This document shows, piece after piece, positions 51,843 through 59,727 of a stretch of 64,000 nucleotides of DNA. The stretch lies in contig JASEGJ010000004.1 in assembly GCA_030018135.1 (NCBI GenBank), positions 1-64,000 on the forward strand. The letters are read 5' to 3'. Origin of the DNA: Candidatus Hodarchaeaceae archaeon (GTDB taxonomy: Archaea > Hadarchaeota > Hadarchaeia > Hadarchaeales > Hadarchaeaceae). Positions within the stretch are counted from its first letter, which is position 1. Every line of letters begins with the position of its first letter. Under the pieces are notes generated by a model that saw only the letters and a list, made by a program, of their open reading frames with translations, ran no database searches and was not told the origin of the DNA. Both the position numbers and the translations under genes were made by a program.

Positions 51843-52646
51843 CTACTTTTCCCCGGCGCTTTTTACCTCGTTGAATAAATCGTGCGCTTCCCTCGGGGTG
51901 GCATTTTCGTGGATGATCGCGCGGATTGCCCTGATCATCGCCACCGGGTAATCGTGCTGCCAGATGTTCCTCCCCAGGTTCACGCCTATGGCGCCCTTCT
52001 GAATGCCATCGTAAACGAATTCAAAAACCTCGAGCTCGGACTCCACCTTAGGCCCGCCCGCAATGACCACCGGCACCGGACAGCCCCTCACGACCCTTTC
52101 GAAGCCCTCTTCGCAGTAGTACGTTTTCACCACCCGCGCGCCCAGCTCCGCGGCGACCCTGCAGCACAAGGCGAGATATCGAGCCTCGCGCTTCTCCAAC
52201 TCCGCGCCGACAGCTGTGACCGCCATTACGGGGATGCCGTACTCCTCGCACTCGTTGACGAGGTTGGAGAGGTTCAACAACGTCTGGTGTTCGTTCGGCG
52301 CTCCGATGAAGATCGACACCGAAACAGCACTGGCGTTGAGGCGGATTGCCTCCTTCACCGAAGTCGTTACGCCCTCGCGGTCGAGCTCATCCTTCCTAGC
52401 CATGCTCGTGCCGCCGGAAACCCTGAGGATGACCGGTTTGGTGTTGGCGGGGTCTATACACGAGCGGAGCACCCCCCTCGTGAGCATGATCGCGTCCGCG
52501 TACGGGAGGAGGGGCCTGACGGTCTTGCCCGGCTCTTCCAATTTATGCGTGGGGCCCTGGAAATACCCGTGATCTATGGGCAAGAATAGAGCCCTGCCAT
52601 CCGGTTGGATCAGCTGCGCAAGCCTGTTTTTCATCCCCCAATCCAT
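51843..52646 (-). CDS. Class I aldolase/LsrF-like protein (DeoC/FbaB family)
   Basis: 267 residues of the archaeal FbaB/ADH synthase/LsrF group: LFLPIDHGYFQGP near 20, the Schiff-base lysine in RVVKTYYCEEGF near 173, VVIAGGPK near 192 and GVNLGRNIWQ near 219. Members include archaeal fructose-bisphosphate aldolase, 2-amino-3,7-dideoxy-heptulosonate synthase and the AI-2 thiolase LsrF. The FQGPTHKLE segment is most like LsrF-type proteins. Which reaction it performs cannot be settled by eye. It stands alone, between a rhomboid gene and a small cysteine protein gene. Confidence 0.85.
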   Translation of the reverse strand: MDWGMKNRLAQLIQPDGRALFLPIDHGYFQGPTHKLEEPGKTVRPLLPYADAIMLTRGVLRSCIDPANTKPVILRVSGGTSMARKDELDREGVTTSVKEAIRLNASAVSVSIFIGAPNEHQTLLNLSNLVNECEEYGIPVMAVTAVGAELEKREARYLALCCRVAAELGARVVKTYYCEEGFERVVRGCPVPVVIAGGPKVESELEVFEFVYDGIQKGAIGVNLGRNIWQHDYPVAMIRAIRAIIHENATPREAHDLFNEVKSAGEK

Positions 52647-52659
52647 AGAACGCGCCCCC

Positions 52660-52872
52660 TTATTTTTCAGGTCTGACGATTAAATAGCCTTTCTCCATCA
52701 GCCAATGATGAAATTCCCATGTGGTATGTCTACAATCGATTTTGCAGGTTTGTCTCGTTCTTTCGTATTCCTCAGAACCCTCCCTTTGCGAGTTCAGGGC
52801 TAGCTGTACCGGGCATCTCACGTCGTTGCAGAATTCCCTCTTCTTGTACTCCACATATCCCTCGATCGACAT
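52660..52872 (-). CDS. Small cysteine-containing hypothetical protein
   Basis: A 70-residue protein from the ATG at 52872, preceded by GGGCGAGG. Four cysteines in two pairs (CNDVRC near 16-21 and CKIDC near 45-49) could bind a metal or iron-sulfur cluster. Aromatic residues are frequent (YVEYKKREF, WEFHHWLMEKGY). It is not recognised as a named family. It lies 14 nt from the aldolase gene in the same orientation. Confidence 0.65.
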   Translation of the reverse strand: MSIEGYVEYKKREFCNDVRCPVQLALNSQREGSEEYERTRQTCKIDCRHTTWEFHHWLMEKGYLIVRPEK

Positions 52873-53027
52873 GGCCTCGCCCTTTAACTTCAGCAGTCCT
52901 CGGTTTTGCAAAATGTACTGCGTCCACGTTGAATATATCCCTAATCGCATGCACGATATCGCGCGCGGTCAGTGGGGCCAATGCTTAGATAGAGGTTTTA
53001 ATCCATGCAAAATCTAAACGTTAGCAT

Positions 53028-53118
53028 GCGGCCGTGGTCCAGCCTGGTTAAGGAGTTTTCCGCCAATAGACTCAGGCCCTCCAAGCCTGAAGCGCGGGTT
53101 CGAATCCCGCCGGCCGCA
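53028..53118 (+). tRNA. tRNA-Gly(TCC) with a D-loop intron
   Basis: Acceptor strands GCGGCCG (53028-53034) and CGGCCGC (53111-53117) pair perfectly, discriminator A53118. The T-arm is GCGGG-TTCGAAT-CCCGC. The anticodon stem CAGGC/GCCTG closes loop CCTCCAA, anticodon TCC, with C instead of U at position 33. A 17-nt intron, best placed at 53051-53067, interrupts the D-arm at about 21/22. Central helix TGGT/GCCA, bulges TA^A and AT^A, and a 3-bp GGA/TCC intron helix form a bulge-helix-bulge. The mature tRNA is 74 nt with a C-A mismatch at 13/22. Its 3' end lies 2 nt from the end of the convergent rhomboid gene. Confidence 0.88.
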
Positions 53119-53120
53119 CC

Positions 53121-53768
53121 TCACCTCCGTCCCGACTTCCTCAGCGGATAGATCAACGCCGCCCCCGCTATGAAGCCGCCGATGTGCGCCCAGTACGCAA
53201 CGCTGGTGGGCGTGCCGGCGATCCAGGAGATGGATGCGCTTAAAATCTGGAGGACGAACCAAAAGCCGAGAAATACGATGGCGGGGATTCTGACGAGGTG
53301 AAAGACATAAAAGGCCATCAGTAGCGTATAAACTTTTGTTTTTGGATATAGCACCAAATATGCGCCGAGGACCCCTGAGATCGCCCCCGAGGCACCTATT
53401 GTCGGGATGCCTGAACTCGGGTCATGAAATGCGTGCGCGAGGCTCGCGGCCAACCCGCTGGTGAAATACAACAGCAAAAATCTCAACCTACCGCAGGCGT
53501 CCTCTATGTTGTCCCCGAAGATCCACAGGTACCACATGTTCCCGATGATGTGGAGGAATCCGCCGTGCAAGAACATCGAGGTGAACAGGGTGTACAGCCG
53601 TTCGACTTTAAACACATCCCTTGGCACCATACCGTATTCCTCAATAATTTGTGCGAAGGACCCCGACAGGAGGGAGGCGGCAAAGATCGCGACGTTTACT
53701 GATATCAAAAACACGGTAAGAACCGGCTTAATCTCGGTCGGGTTCTCGTCCTTTAGGGGAAAGGCCAT
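53121..53768 (-). CDS. Rhomboid family intramembrane serine protease
   Basis: 215 residues with six membrane helices: MFLHGGFLHIIGNMWYLWIFG near 65-85 (in two parts: HGGFLHIIGNM and WYLWIFG), the catalytic GASGAISGVLG near 127-137, and the His helix YWAHIGGFIAG near 195. It cuts helices of membrane proteins inside the bilayer. Unlike the rhomboid at 50.8 kb it has no zinc finger. The stop is beside the tRNA-Gly gene. Confidence 0.92.
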   Translation of the reverse strand: MAFPLKDENPTEIKPVLTVFLISVNVAIFAASLLSGSFAQIIEEYGMVPRDVFKVERLYTLFTSMFLHGGFLHIIGNMWYLWIFGDNIEDACGRLRFLLLYFTSGLAASLAHAFHDPSSGIPTIGASGAISGVLGAYLVLYPKTKVYTLLMAFYVFHLVRIPAIVFLGFWFVLQILSASISWIAGTPTSVAYWAHIGGFIAGAALIYPLRKSGRR

Positions 53769-53906
53769 TTGAAGTCCTCGTTTTTATGGTCAAGCCGCGG
53801 TGGGAATAACCAACTGATGATAAGACCACCGTCTTTTGCCCACAAATCCTTCACCGATCCGGGACTCTTTTCATTCTCCACGTCCATGTCATAAAAGGAC
53901 ATCGTA

Positions 53907-54395
53907 CTATTTTGGATGTCCAGCAACCTTGATCGCCACGATGTCCTCCCTGAATTTTTTGTTCGGAACTATCATCAGGCGCCCATCCGAGGTTTTTAGC
54001 TTTGTCACCGTTAGGGTTATTTCAATAACCTTGCCGCGTTTGCCGCCGATCTCCACCTCGCTTCCGACATTGATCAACCTGTCGCCGATGAGTGAAATGC
54101 CCGCGAAGACGTTTGATATCCAGATGTCCTTGAGGGTAAACACGAGTGCAGCCCCGATCACCCCGAGCGCGGCCAAAATGCTCAATAGCGTTGAGATCAA
54201 ATCCCAGATATGTAGCACGAGCAGCATCAAGCCGATCGCAAAAATGCCGGAAATGAAATTTGTGAGATTTTGATGCCCAGTTAACCCGCCGAGCTTTCGG
54301 TTGACAACCACGCCGAAGAGCAGCCTAAATGCGAACGCAACCGCAACGATCGCCAGCGTGGCCGAAGCTCTGATGTCCAACATACTTGGGCCCAA
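53907..54395 (-). CDS. Small MscS-family mechanosensitive channel-like protein
   Basis: 162 residues: two or three membrane helices and the MscS pore/beta domain, with VIGAALVFTLKDIWISNVFAG (TM3 region, in part) near 79, a DRLINVGSEVEIGGKRGKVIE-like beta domain near 103, and VPNKKF near 143. It stops soon after this segment, so the usual C-terminal alpha/beta domain is missing. It is a minimal MscS form, possibly a shortened channel or a regulator. TTG 54395 with AGGAG 5 nt upstream is the start. Confidence 0.85.
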   Translation of the reverse strand: MGPSMLDIRASATLAIVAVAFAFRLLFGVVVNRKLGGLTGHQNLTNFISGIFAIGLMLLVLHIWDLISTLLSILAALGVIGAALVFTLKDIWISNVFAGISLIGDRLINVGSEVEIGGKRGKVIEITLTVTKLKTSDGRLMIVPNKKFREDIVAIKVAGHPK

Positions 54396-54447
54396 CTTGA
54401 CTCCTGCGGCGAGTTAATAATAGTTTTCTCGCACAAGTACATCTGGT

Positions 54448-55146
54448 GTGCGCATGCTTCACATGATACTGGCGGATGCCGAGCTCGAAACCGTGCCTCC
54501 GGAGATCGCGTCCGACAGGTCCATCGCATGGCAGGCACGCCGCCGCGGGAGACGCCCCACCGAAGTGCTGCTCGACTCCAACTATCATCACTTGGCCATG
54601 CGGGGGTTGCGTGAGGCCGACCGCCGCGGAAGGCCGGACATCGTGCACGTCTGTACTTTGCTAGCGCTCGATAGCCCGCTGAATCGCGAGGGATTGTTGA
54701 GGCTTTACATCCACACCCGCCACAACAGGCTTATTACCATCGACCGAGGGACGCGCATGCCGCGTGCCTACAATCGCTTCGTCGGGTTGATCGAGCAACT
54801 TTTCCTCGTGGGCGCCGCACCCCCCGACGAACCGTTGTTGTGCCTGGAGGAAGCGTCGCTGGCAGACATCGTTCATCGCATCGGGCCCACCAAAGTTATC
54901 ACATTTAGTGAGGGTGGACAGAGAAAATCCTACGCCGAAATCTTTCGGGGCATTTCAATTGACGATGAGGTATGCACCATCATCGGCGGTTTCCCGCATG
55001 GCGATTTCATCTCCAACATCGTCGAGTTGTCCGATGAACTCGTGTGCGTGGACCCGGAACGGCTCGAAGCCTCAACCGTCGTAAATAGGGTAATTTGCGC
55101 ATGCGAAGATGCCCTCGGCATCCAAAAAATTAGATTGAGCAGGTAA
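54448..55146 (+). CDS. nep1: rRNA pseudouridine N1-methyltransferase Nep1/Emg1
   Basis: About 230 residues of the SPOUT-class Nep1 family: MLHMILADAELETVP, the LLDSNYHHLAMRGL segment near 47, RRGRPDIVHVCTLLALDSPL (in part) near 65, RLPRAYNRF-like RMPRAYNRF near 104, and IGGFPHGDF near 180, part of the knotted SAM site. It methylates pseudouridine in 16S rRNA helix 35 during small-subunit assembly. Either GTG 54448 or ATG 54454 starts it. It is the first gene of a translation-related operon. Confidence 0.95.
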   Translation: MRMLHMILADAELETVPPEIASDRSIAWQARRRGRRPTEVLLDSNYHHLAMRGLREADRRGRPDIVHVCTLLALDSPLNREGLLRLYIHTRHNRLITIDRGTRMPRAYNRFVGLIEQLFLVGAAPPDEPLLCLEEASLADIVHRIGPTKVITFSEGGQRKSYAEIFRGISIDDEVCTIIGGFPHGDFISNIVELSDELVCVDPERLEASTVVNRVICACEDALGIQKIRLSR

Positions 55147-55150
55147 TCGC

Positions 55151-55495
55151 ATGCCCCGTCAAATATCTCGCGAATCGAGGGCCGAAAATAAGGCGATCGC
55201 CGCCGAGCGCATCGAGCGCCTTTTTGAGCTCGCCGAGCGAGCATTCGGCGAGCGCCCCGAGCTGGCCGACAGATACGTTCGACTTGCTTGGCGCTTGGCG
55301 ACGCGATACAACATAAGGATGCCCCCGCACTTCAAAAGAAAGTTCTGCAGGAAATGCTTGGCTTTTCTGAAGCCCGGCGCCAGCTGCCGCGTGCGAATCC
55401 GCCCCAGTTACGTGGTCGTCACCTGCCTTAGATGCAACCACCATATACGCCTCCCTGTGGATCCCAAGGGAAAAAAATGGAGAAATGTTAATTAA
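55151..55495 (+). CDS. rnp4: Ribonuclease P protein component 4 (Rpp21)
   Basis: 114 residues of the Rpp21/Rnp4 family: N-terminal helices (AAERIERLFELAERAF), the YVRLAWRLATRYNIRMP segment, and a zinc ribbon with FCRKC near 56 and CLRC near 83. It is one of the archaeal RNase P protein subunits and supports tRNA 5' processing. It starts 4 nt after nep1. A possible RNase P RNA is discussed at 7.7 kb. Confidence 0.95.
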   Translation: MPRQISRESRAENKAIAAERIERLFELAERAFGERPELADRYVRLAWRLATRYNIRMPPHFKRKFCRKCLAFLKPGASCRVRIRPSYVVVTCLRCNHHIRLPVDPKGKKWRNVN

Positions 55496-55553
55496 ACATC
55501 GGGTTTAAAGGTTAGATAATCACCACAGCTAACGGTCGATGGTCGTGAGATAA

Positions 55554-55994
55554 ATGTCGGTTCGGGAAGTTCCGCCGAATATGCTGATCAAGAGGCTCGG
55601 CGAGGAGCTCAGGAATTTAAAGGAGCTGCAGCCTCCCGAGTGGAGCCGCTATGTTAAGACTGGGGCACATAGGGAGCGCCCGCCGGAACAACCAACTTGG
55701 TGGCATGTGCGCGCTGCTTCGGTTCTACGGCGCATTTATCTGGATGGCCCCATCGGCGTCTCAAGACTGCGTACCCACTACGGTGGTCGACGGAAGCGCG
55801 GTTCAGCGCCTGGGCACTCCCGGAAGGCCGGGGGCAAGATTCTGCGCGCGATCTTACAGCAACTTGAACAAGCTGAGCTTGTGACGAAAACGGAGCGTGG
55901 TGGTCGGAGGATTACGGCCAAGGGGGCATCCCTGCTCGATCGTTTGGCTGATCGAATAAAGGCTGAATTGGCTAAGGTGCCGAAAGCGGCGTGA
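55554..55994 (+). CDS. rps19e: 30S ribosomal protein S19e
   Basis: 146 residues with the family signatures: [11 protein letters not shown] near 38, [20 protein letters not shown] near 50-69, [12 protein letters not shown] near 74 and [17 protein letters not shown] near 90. It belongs to the small ribosomal subunit head. Its stop overlaps the GTG start of the PDCD5-like gene. Confidence 0.97.
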   Translation: MSVREVPPNMLIKRLGEELRNLKELQPPEWSRYVKTGAHRERPPEQPTWWHVRAASVLRRIYLDGPIGVSRLRTHYGGRRKRGSAPGHSRKAGGKILRAILQQLEQAELVTKTERGGRRITAKGASLLDRLADRIKAELAKVPKAA

Positions 55995-56332
55995 TAGGAA
56001 TGGAAGATGAGAGGGATATCGAGGAGATCCGGAGGCGGAGATTGCTGGAACTCCAAGCGAGGCTGGAGGAACAAAGGCGCCAGGAGGAGCTCAGAAGGCA
56101 GTATGAGATCCAAAAAAGGCTGGCGTTACAACAGATATTAGCGCCTGAAGCACGGAGCAGATTGGCCAATATACGGACGGCAAGGCCCGAGTTTGCCGAG
56201 CAGATCGAGCTCCAACTCATTCAGCTCGCTCAATCCGGCAGGCTCACATCTCAGATCACGGATGCTCAACTACGCGAAATCCTGCGTAGACTTCAGGAGC
56301 GCAAGCGCAACATCAGGATAAGGAGGGCGTGA
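55991..56332 (+). CDS. PDCD5-like DNA-binding protein
   Basis: 113 residues, mostly charged helix. The N-terminal [20 protein letters not shown] is followed by the compact triple helix with [19 protein letters not shown] near 68-86 and the [14 protein letters not shown] segment. Archaeal relatives (MTH1615 type) bind nucleic acid. The position between S19e and L39e genes is conserved in archaea and suggests a ribosome-related role. The GTG at 55991 overlaps the preceding stop. Confidence 0.93.
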   Translation: MIGMEDERDIEEIRRRRLLELQARLEEQRRQEELRRQYEIQKRLALQQILAPEARSRLANIRTARPEFAEQIELQLIQLAQSGRLTSQITDAQLREILRRLQERKRNIRIRRA

Positions 56333-56333
56333 T

Positions 56334-56489
56334 ATGGCGAGACATAAGCCAGCACCGCTCAAGCGCAGGCTGGCGAGGGCAGGGAGACGCACCCGCCGCA
56401 CACCAGTTTGGGTCATGGCAAAGACGGCTGGCAGGGTGCGCACGAGTGTGAAAAGACGGAGTTGGCGCCGTCAAAGGATAAAGCCGTAG
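56334..56489 (+). CDS. rpl39e: 50S ribosomal protein L39e
   Basis: A 51-residue, very basic protein: MARHKPAPLKRRLARAGR, then PVWVMAKTAGRV and RRSWRRQRIKP, matching archaeal L39e over its full length. It lies near the exit of the ribosomal tunnel. It begins 1 nt after the PDCD5-like gene stop and precedes L31e, as in most archaea. Confidence 0.96.
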   Translation: MARHKPAPLKRRLARAGRRTRRTPVWVMAKTAGRVRTSVKRRSWRRQRIKP

Positions 56490-56503
56490 GGCCGGGGTGA
56501 CAT

Positions 56504-56755
56504 ATGCCGGAAGAGCGTATCTATGTTGTCCCGCTCAGGGCCGCCAGGAAGGCGCCCAGACATAGACGCACGCCTCGTGCGGTCAAAGTCGTGCGTGAAT
56601 TCCTGAAGCGGCACATGAAGTCCGAGAACATCAAGCTCAACGAAGGGTTGAACAGAAAGCTTTGGGAGCGCGGGATCGAACGGACCCTGCCACGGATTCG
56701 TTTGCGCGTCGTCAAACAGGACGATGGCTCAGTAGAAGCCTTTTTGGCCGAGTGA
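56504..56755 (+). CDS. rpl31e: 50S ribosomal protein L31e
   Basis: 83 residues: EERIYVVPLRAARKAPRHRR, RAVKVVREFLKRHMKSENIK (two adjacent segments) and the LNEGLNRKLWERGIE helix, as in archaeal L31e. It sits near the tunnel exit of the large subunit. It is 14 nt after L39e and 5 nt before aIF6. Confidence 0.97.
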   Translation: MPEERIYVVPLRAARKAPRHRRTPRAVKVVREFLKRHMKSENIKLNEGLNRKLWERGIERTLPRIRLRVVKQDDGSVEAFLAE

Positions 56756-56760
56756 TCCAA

Positions 56761-57423
56761 ATGCCCATTTTGCGCGTTAATTTCGACCATCTCCCGTATC
56801 TTGGGGTCTTCGCCATAGCGACGGACAGGGTAGCGATAGTGCCCAAGCGCTTTACCATCCGCGAGAAGCTCGTGATGGAAGCATTGGGCATGCAACCCAT
56901 GCGGGCAAGCATAAGCAGGAGCCCCCTGATCGGCCTGTTCACGGCTGGTAACTCAAATGGGTTGGTTGTGTCGAACTTGCTGGAGGCCGACGAGGAAAAC
57001 TTTCTATCCCAGTTTAAGTTAAAGGTCGCGCGCATGCCGGGTAAGTACACCGCAGTCGGAAACATGGTACTAGCAAACGATAAAGGTGCAGTCCTCAATC
57101 CGGACTTGCCCGATGGGGCAATCGAACTGATAAGCAAGACGCTCGGCGTGCCCGTCAAGCGGGGCACGATCGCCGGTCTCAAAAATGTTGGGGCCGCCGG
57201 GGTCGCCACCAATAAAGGGGCCCTCTTGCATCCCGACGCGCTCAGCGAGGAGATCGAGACAATAGAAAGAGTCCTCGGCGTGCCAGCGGATATCGGCACG
57301 GCCTGCAGCGGCGTAAAATATGTTGGCATATGCATGATAGCGAACTCACACGGCGCCCTCGTCGGAGAGACGACAACCGGGCCCGAGATCGGCAGGATAG
57401 AAAGCGCCCTCGGCTTCATCTGA
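56761..57423 (+). CDS. eif6: Translation initiation factor aIF6
   Basis: 220 residues built from five similar alpha/beta units, as in aIF6/eIF6. Repeated patterns such as GLFTAGNSNGLVVSN, AVGNMVLANDKGAVLNP, AAGVATNKGALLHP and GICMIANSHGALVG mark the units. It binds the large subunit and prevents premature joining with the small subunit. ATG 56761 is just after the L31e stop. Confidence 0.96.
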   Translation: MPILRVNFDHLPYLGVFAIATDRVAIVPKRFTIREKLVMEALGMQPMRASISRSPLIGLFTAGNSNGLVVSNLLEADEENFLSQFKLKVARMPGKYTAVGNMVLANDKGAVLNPDLPDGAIELISKTLGVPVKRGTIAGLKNVGAAGVATNKGALLHPDALSEEIETIERVLGVPADIGTACSGVKYVGICMIANSHGALVGETTTGPEIGRIESALGFI

Positions 57424-57435
57424 GGCATCCATATA

Positions 57436-57634
57436 ATAAGGATATTCCGCGTAAGGGGCTGGTTCAAACAAGGTGACCGACGCCAAAAGTTCACGCGTGA
57501 GCTCCCCGCGCTATCCGAAAAACAAGTCCTCGAGCGAGTTTACTCCGAGTTGGGGGAGCAAGCACAGGGTCAAGCGAAACTTAATTCATATTGAGGGGAT
57601 AACAGAAATTAAAGCCGAAGGGACGGTCGCATAA
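57436..57634 (+). CDS. rplX: 50S ribosomal protein LX (L18ae), frame broken once, no standard start
   Basis: The sequence encodes RIFRVRGWFKQGDRRQKFTR, then LPALSEKQVLERVYSELG, as in archaeal LX/L18a. The frame then breaks. Dropping one G from GGGGG at 57552-57556 continues it as SKHRVKRNLIHIEGITEIKA and ends at a TAA (57632-57634), giving about 65 residues. The upstream in-frame codons back to the aIF6 stop contain no ATG, GTG or TTG. ATA at 57436 is where the family starts. Both anomalies in one essential gene point to sequence errors. The gene order aIF6-LX-prefoldin alpha is normal for archaea. Confidence 0.85.
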
Positions 57635-57650
57635 CGCTATAGGTGGTTAA

Positions 57651-58091
57651 ATGGAGAACCTATCACTGGAGAACAGACAAAGGCTCCAGCGTATTCTCAA
57701 CGAGATTGGCAACTATCAAGCTACAGCTGATCTGCTTCGTCAGCAAATTTCCTTCTTGGCCGCTTCTTTGTCCGAGCTCTCCATGACGGCCGAGACGATT
57801 AGAACCATCAAGGAGCTTAAGCCGGAAACCGAGATACTCGTGCCGATAGGCTCCGACTCATTTGTAACGGCGAAGCTAGCTCTCACGGATAAGGTGACGG
57901 TAGGGTTGGGTGCGGATGTGGCAGCGGAGCAGGGCATAGATGACGCTATGCGGATGCTTGAAACGCGGACTGTAGAGATCGAACAAGCCATGGAACGGGC
58001 TAGGCAGGAGCTGGAAAAGCTCAACGAGCGTATTGAGGCACTAAGGCCAGAAGCAGAGCGAATTTTGGAAAAGACGAAAGAAAAAAAATAG
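57651..58091 (+). CDS. pfdA: Prefoldin alpha subunit
   Basis: 146 residues with the prefoldin layout: an N-terminal coiled-coil helix (about 5-55), a beta hairpin pair in the middle (ETEILVPIGSDSFVTAKLA and KVTVGLGADVAAEQG) and a C-terminal coiled-coil helix (about 100-146). It forms a hexamer with beta subunits that delivers unfolded proteins to the thermosome. It lies between LX and ftsY in the conserved order. Confidence 0.94.
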   Translation: MENLSLENRQRLQRILNEIGNYQATADLLRQQISFLAASLSELSMTAETIRTIKELKPETEILVPIGSDSFVTAKLALTDKVTVGLGADVAAEQGIDDAMRMLETRTVEIEQAMERARQELEKLNERIEALRPEAERILEKTKEKK

Positions 58092-58111
58092 TTACGGCAG
58101 ACGGCGATTGC

Positions 58112-59020
58112 ATGCTCGAGAAGTTGCGGCAAAAGTTCAGGCGAGTGGTCAAGCGCGTAACGCGTCGCGAGCTAAGCCCCGCCGATGTTGAGGATATCAT
58201 CTGGGAGCTTCAAGTTGGCCTGCTTGAGAGCGATGTCGCCGTGCCCGTTGCGGATAAGATCATCGAGCGGGTCAGGGAGCAGCTCTCCGGACGAAAGCTG
58301 GGCCTAAAGGAAGATCCGCGAAAGCTCGCCGACGAGGTATTGCGCCAAGCAATTCATGAGGTGCTGGGCACCGACGGGAAAGTTGACCTGCTCAAGCTCA
58401 TCGATGCCAAACGCGCGCGGGGCGAGCCGGCCGTGCTCGTTTTCGTTGGGATAAATGGTCATGGGAAAACAACCACAATAGCAAAGCTTGCAAAGTATCT
58501 ATTGGACCGCGGTTACAAGCCGGTGCTTGCAGCCGCGGATACCTTTCGCGCCGCGGGTATAGAGCAGCTTGAAATTCACGCAGAGCGCTTGGACTTGGGT
58601 GTTGTTAAACAACGACGGGGCGCGGATGCCGCCGCCGTCGCCTACGATGCGGTCGCCCATGCTAAAGCTAGGGGGCTCGATGTCGTGCTCGTCGACACCG
58701 CCGGGCGGATGCAGACCGACATCAACCTAATGGACGAAATGCGCAAAATCGTGAGGGTAGTTAAGCCGGACCTGACCATTTTCGTCGGCGATGCATTGAC
58801 CGGCAACGACGCGGTCGAGCAGGCATCGACATTTGATCGGTCGGTCGGGATAGATGGCTCCATACTCTGCAAGATGGACGCCGACTCCCGCGGGGGAGCG
58901 GCCCTGTCGATAACCCATGTGACAGGCAAGCCGATTTTATTCTTGGGCACGGGACAGGGCTATGGCGATCTAGTGGAGTTCGATCCGAACATCATTTTGA
59001 ATGCTTTATTCACCGACTGA
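58112..59020 (+). CDS. ftsY: Signal recognition particle receptor FtsY
   Basis: 302 residues: an N-terminal helical N domain, then the SRP-type GTPase G domain with GINGHGKTTTIAKLA near 113 (P-loop; His replaces the usual Asn/Ala), DTFRAAGIEQLE near 143, DTAGRMQTDINLMDE near 196 and the late GTGQGYGDL closing loop near 284. It docks SRP-ribosome complexes at the membrane. The acidic N-terminal A domain is absent, as common in archaea. Its 3' end overlaps the RDD gene by 15 nt. Confidence 0.96.
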   Translation: MLEKLRQKFRRVVKRVTRRELSPADVEDIIWELQVGLLESDVAVPVADKIIERVREQLSGRKLGLKEDPRKLADEVLRQAIHEVLGTDGKVDLLKLIDAKRARGEPAVLVFVGINGHGKTTTIAKLAKYLLDRGYKPVLAAADTFRAAGIEQLEIHAERLDLGVVKQRRGADAAAVAYDAVAHAKARGLDVVLVDTAGRMQTDINLMDEMRKIVRVVKPDLTIFVGDALTGNDAVEQASTFDRSVGIDGSILCKMDADSRGGAALSITHVTGKPILFLGTGQGYGDLVEFDPNIILNALFTD

Positions 59021-59686
59021 TTTTTCACGAAGTTTTGCTTCGAGTTGCAGAATTCGCGCCCCATACTTTTCTCTAAGTTGTGTATACTCCTCACGGCTGA
59101 GTTCTCCACGTTCTCGACGCGCCCCTAGCTCAGCGAGCATCCTTCTCATTCGTTCCAGCGTCGCCCTCAGCCTCGCCTCTTCCGTGGGCACGCGAAGCGC
59201 TGCACCACTCTTCACGAGTAGCTCCCGAACGTCGGAACCGCGGAGGTATGCTGCGGCTTCCGAGGCTCGGGCGTTGTCGATCACGACGGTGCTGGCAACG
59301 ATATCGAACAACCTTTGCCTGCGGGGCGTTGCAAGAACTGCCGCCGCGTCAAATATCCCCAAGACGGTTACCAAGCCCACTCGCCGTAGCAAGGCCCTTG
59401 CAAATCCCACGCGCGCGCCGCCCTCTCCATATACCTTTATGTTTAACGCGTGTTTCCCAATGGTTTGTCCAAACGCCCCCTCTAGAGCTGTAAAGTAAAT
59501 GAGGCTAATCAACAACAAGACTTGTACTGTCTTCTCATATGGATATGCCTCCTTTAGCAGGAAAAAAGCGGGCAGCGCCACTATCGCGGATAAAATGGCT
59601 TGGTCCATCACCCATGCCAGCAATCGCTTCCATGGCTTTGCCATTACTAGTTCGATGAGCATTCGCTCGTGGACATCGATCATCAC
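59006..59686 (-). CDS. RDD family membrane protein with C-terminal coiled coil
   Basis: 226 residues: an RDD-type membrane domain with the first helix after KPWKRLLAWVMDQAILSAIV (the R and D of RDD), a second helix near 48-63, and GQTIGKHALNIKVYGEGGAR near 73-92 with the family GK motif. The C-terminal 80 residues are soluble, with a coiled coil ending LSREEYTQLREKYGARILQL. RDD proteins include possible small transporters. Nothing indicates a substrate here. Confidence 0.85.
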   Translation of the reverse strand: MMIDVHERMLIELVMAKPWKRLLAWVMDQAILSAIVALPAFFLLKEAYPYEKTVQVLLLISLIYFTALEGAFGQTIGKHALNIKVYGEGGARVGFARALLRRVGLVTVLGIFDAAAVLATPRRQRLFDIVASTVVIDNARASEAAAYLRGSDVRELLVKSGAALRVPTEEARLRATLERMRRMLAELGARRERGELSREEYTQLREKYGARILQLEAKLREKSVGE

Positions 59687-59727
59687 ATTAACCTCATGAA
59701 AATGGAATAAATTGGATTACGGGCGAC

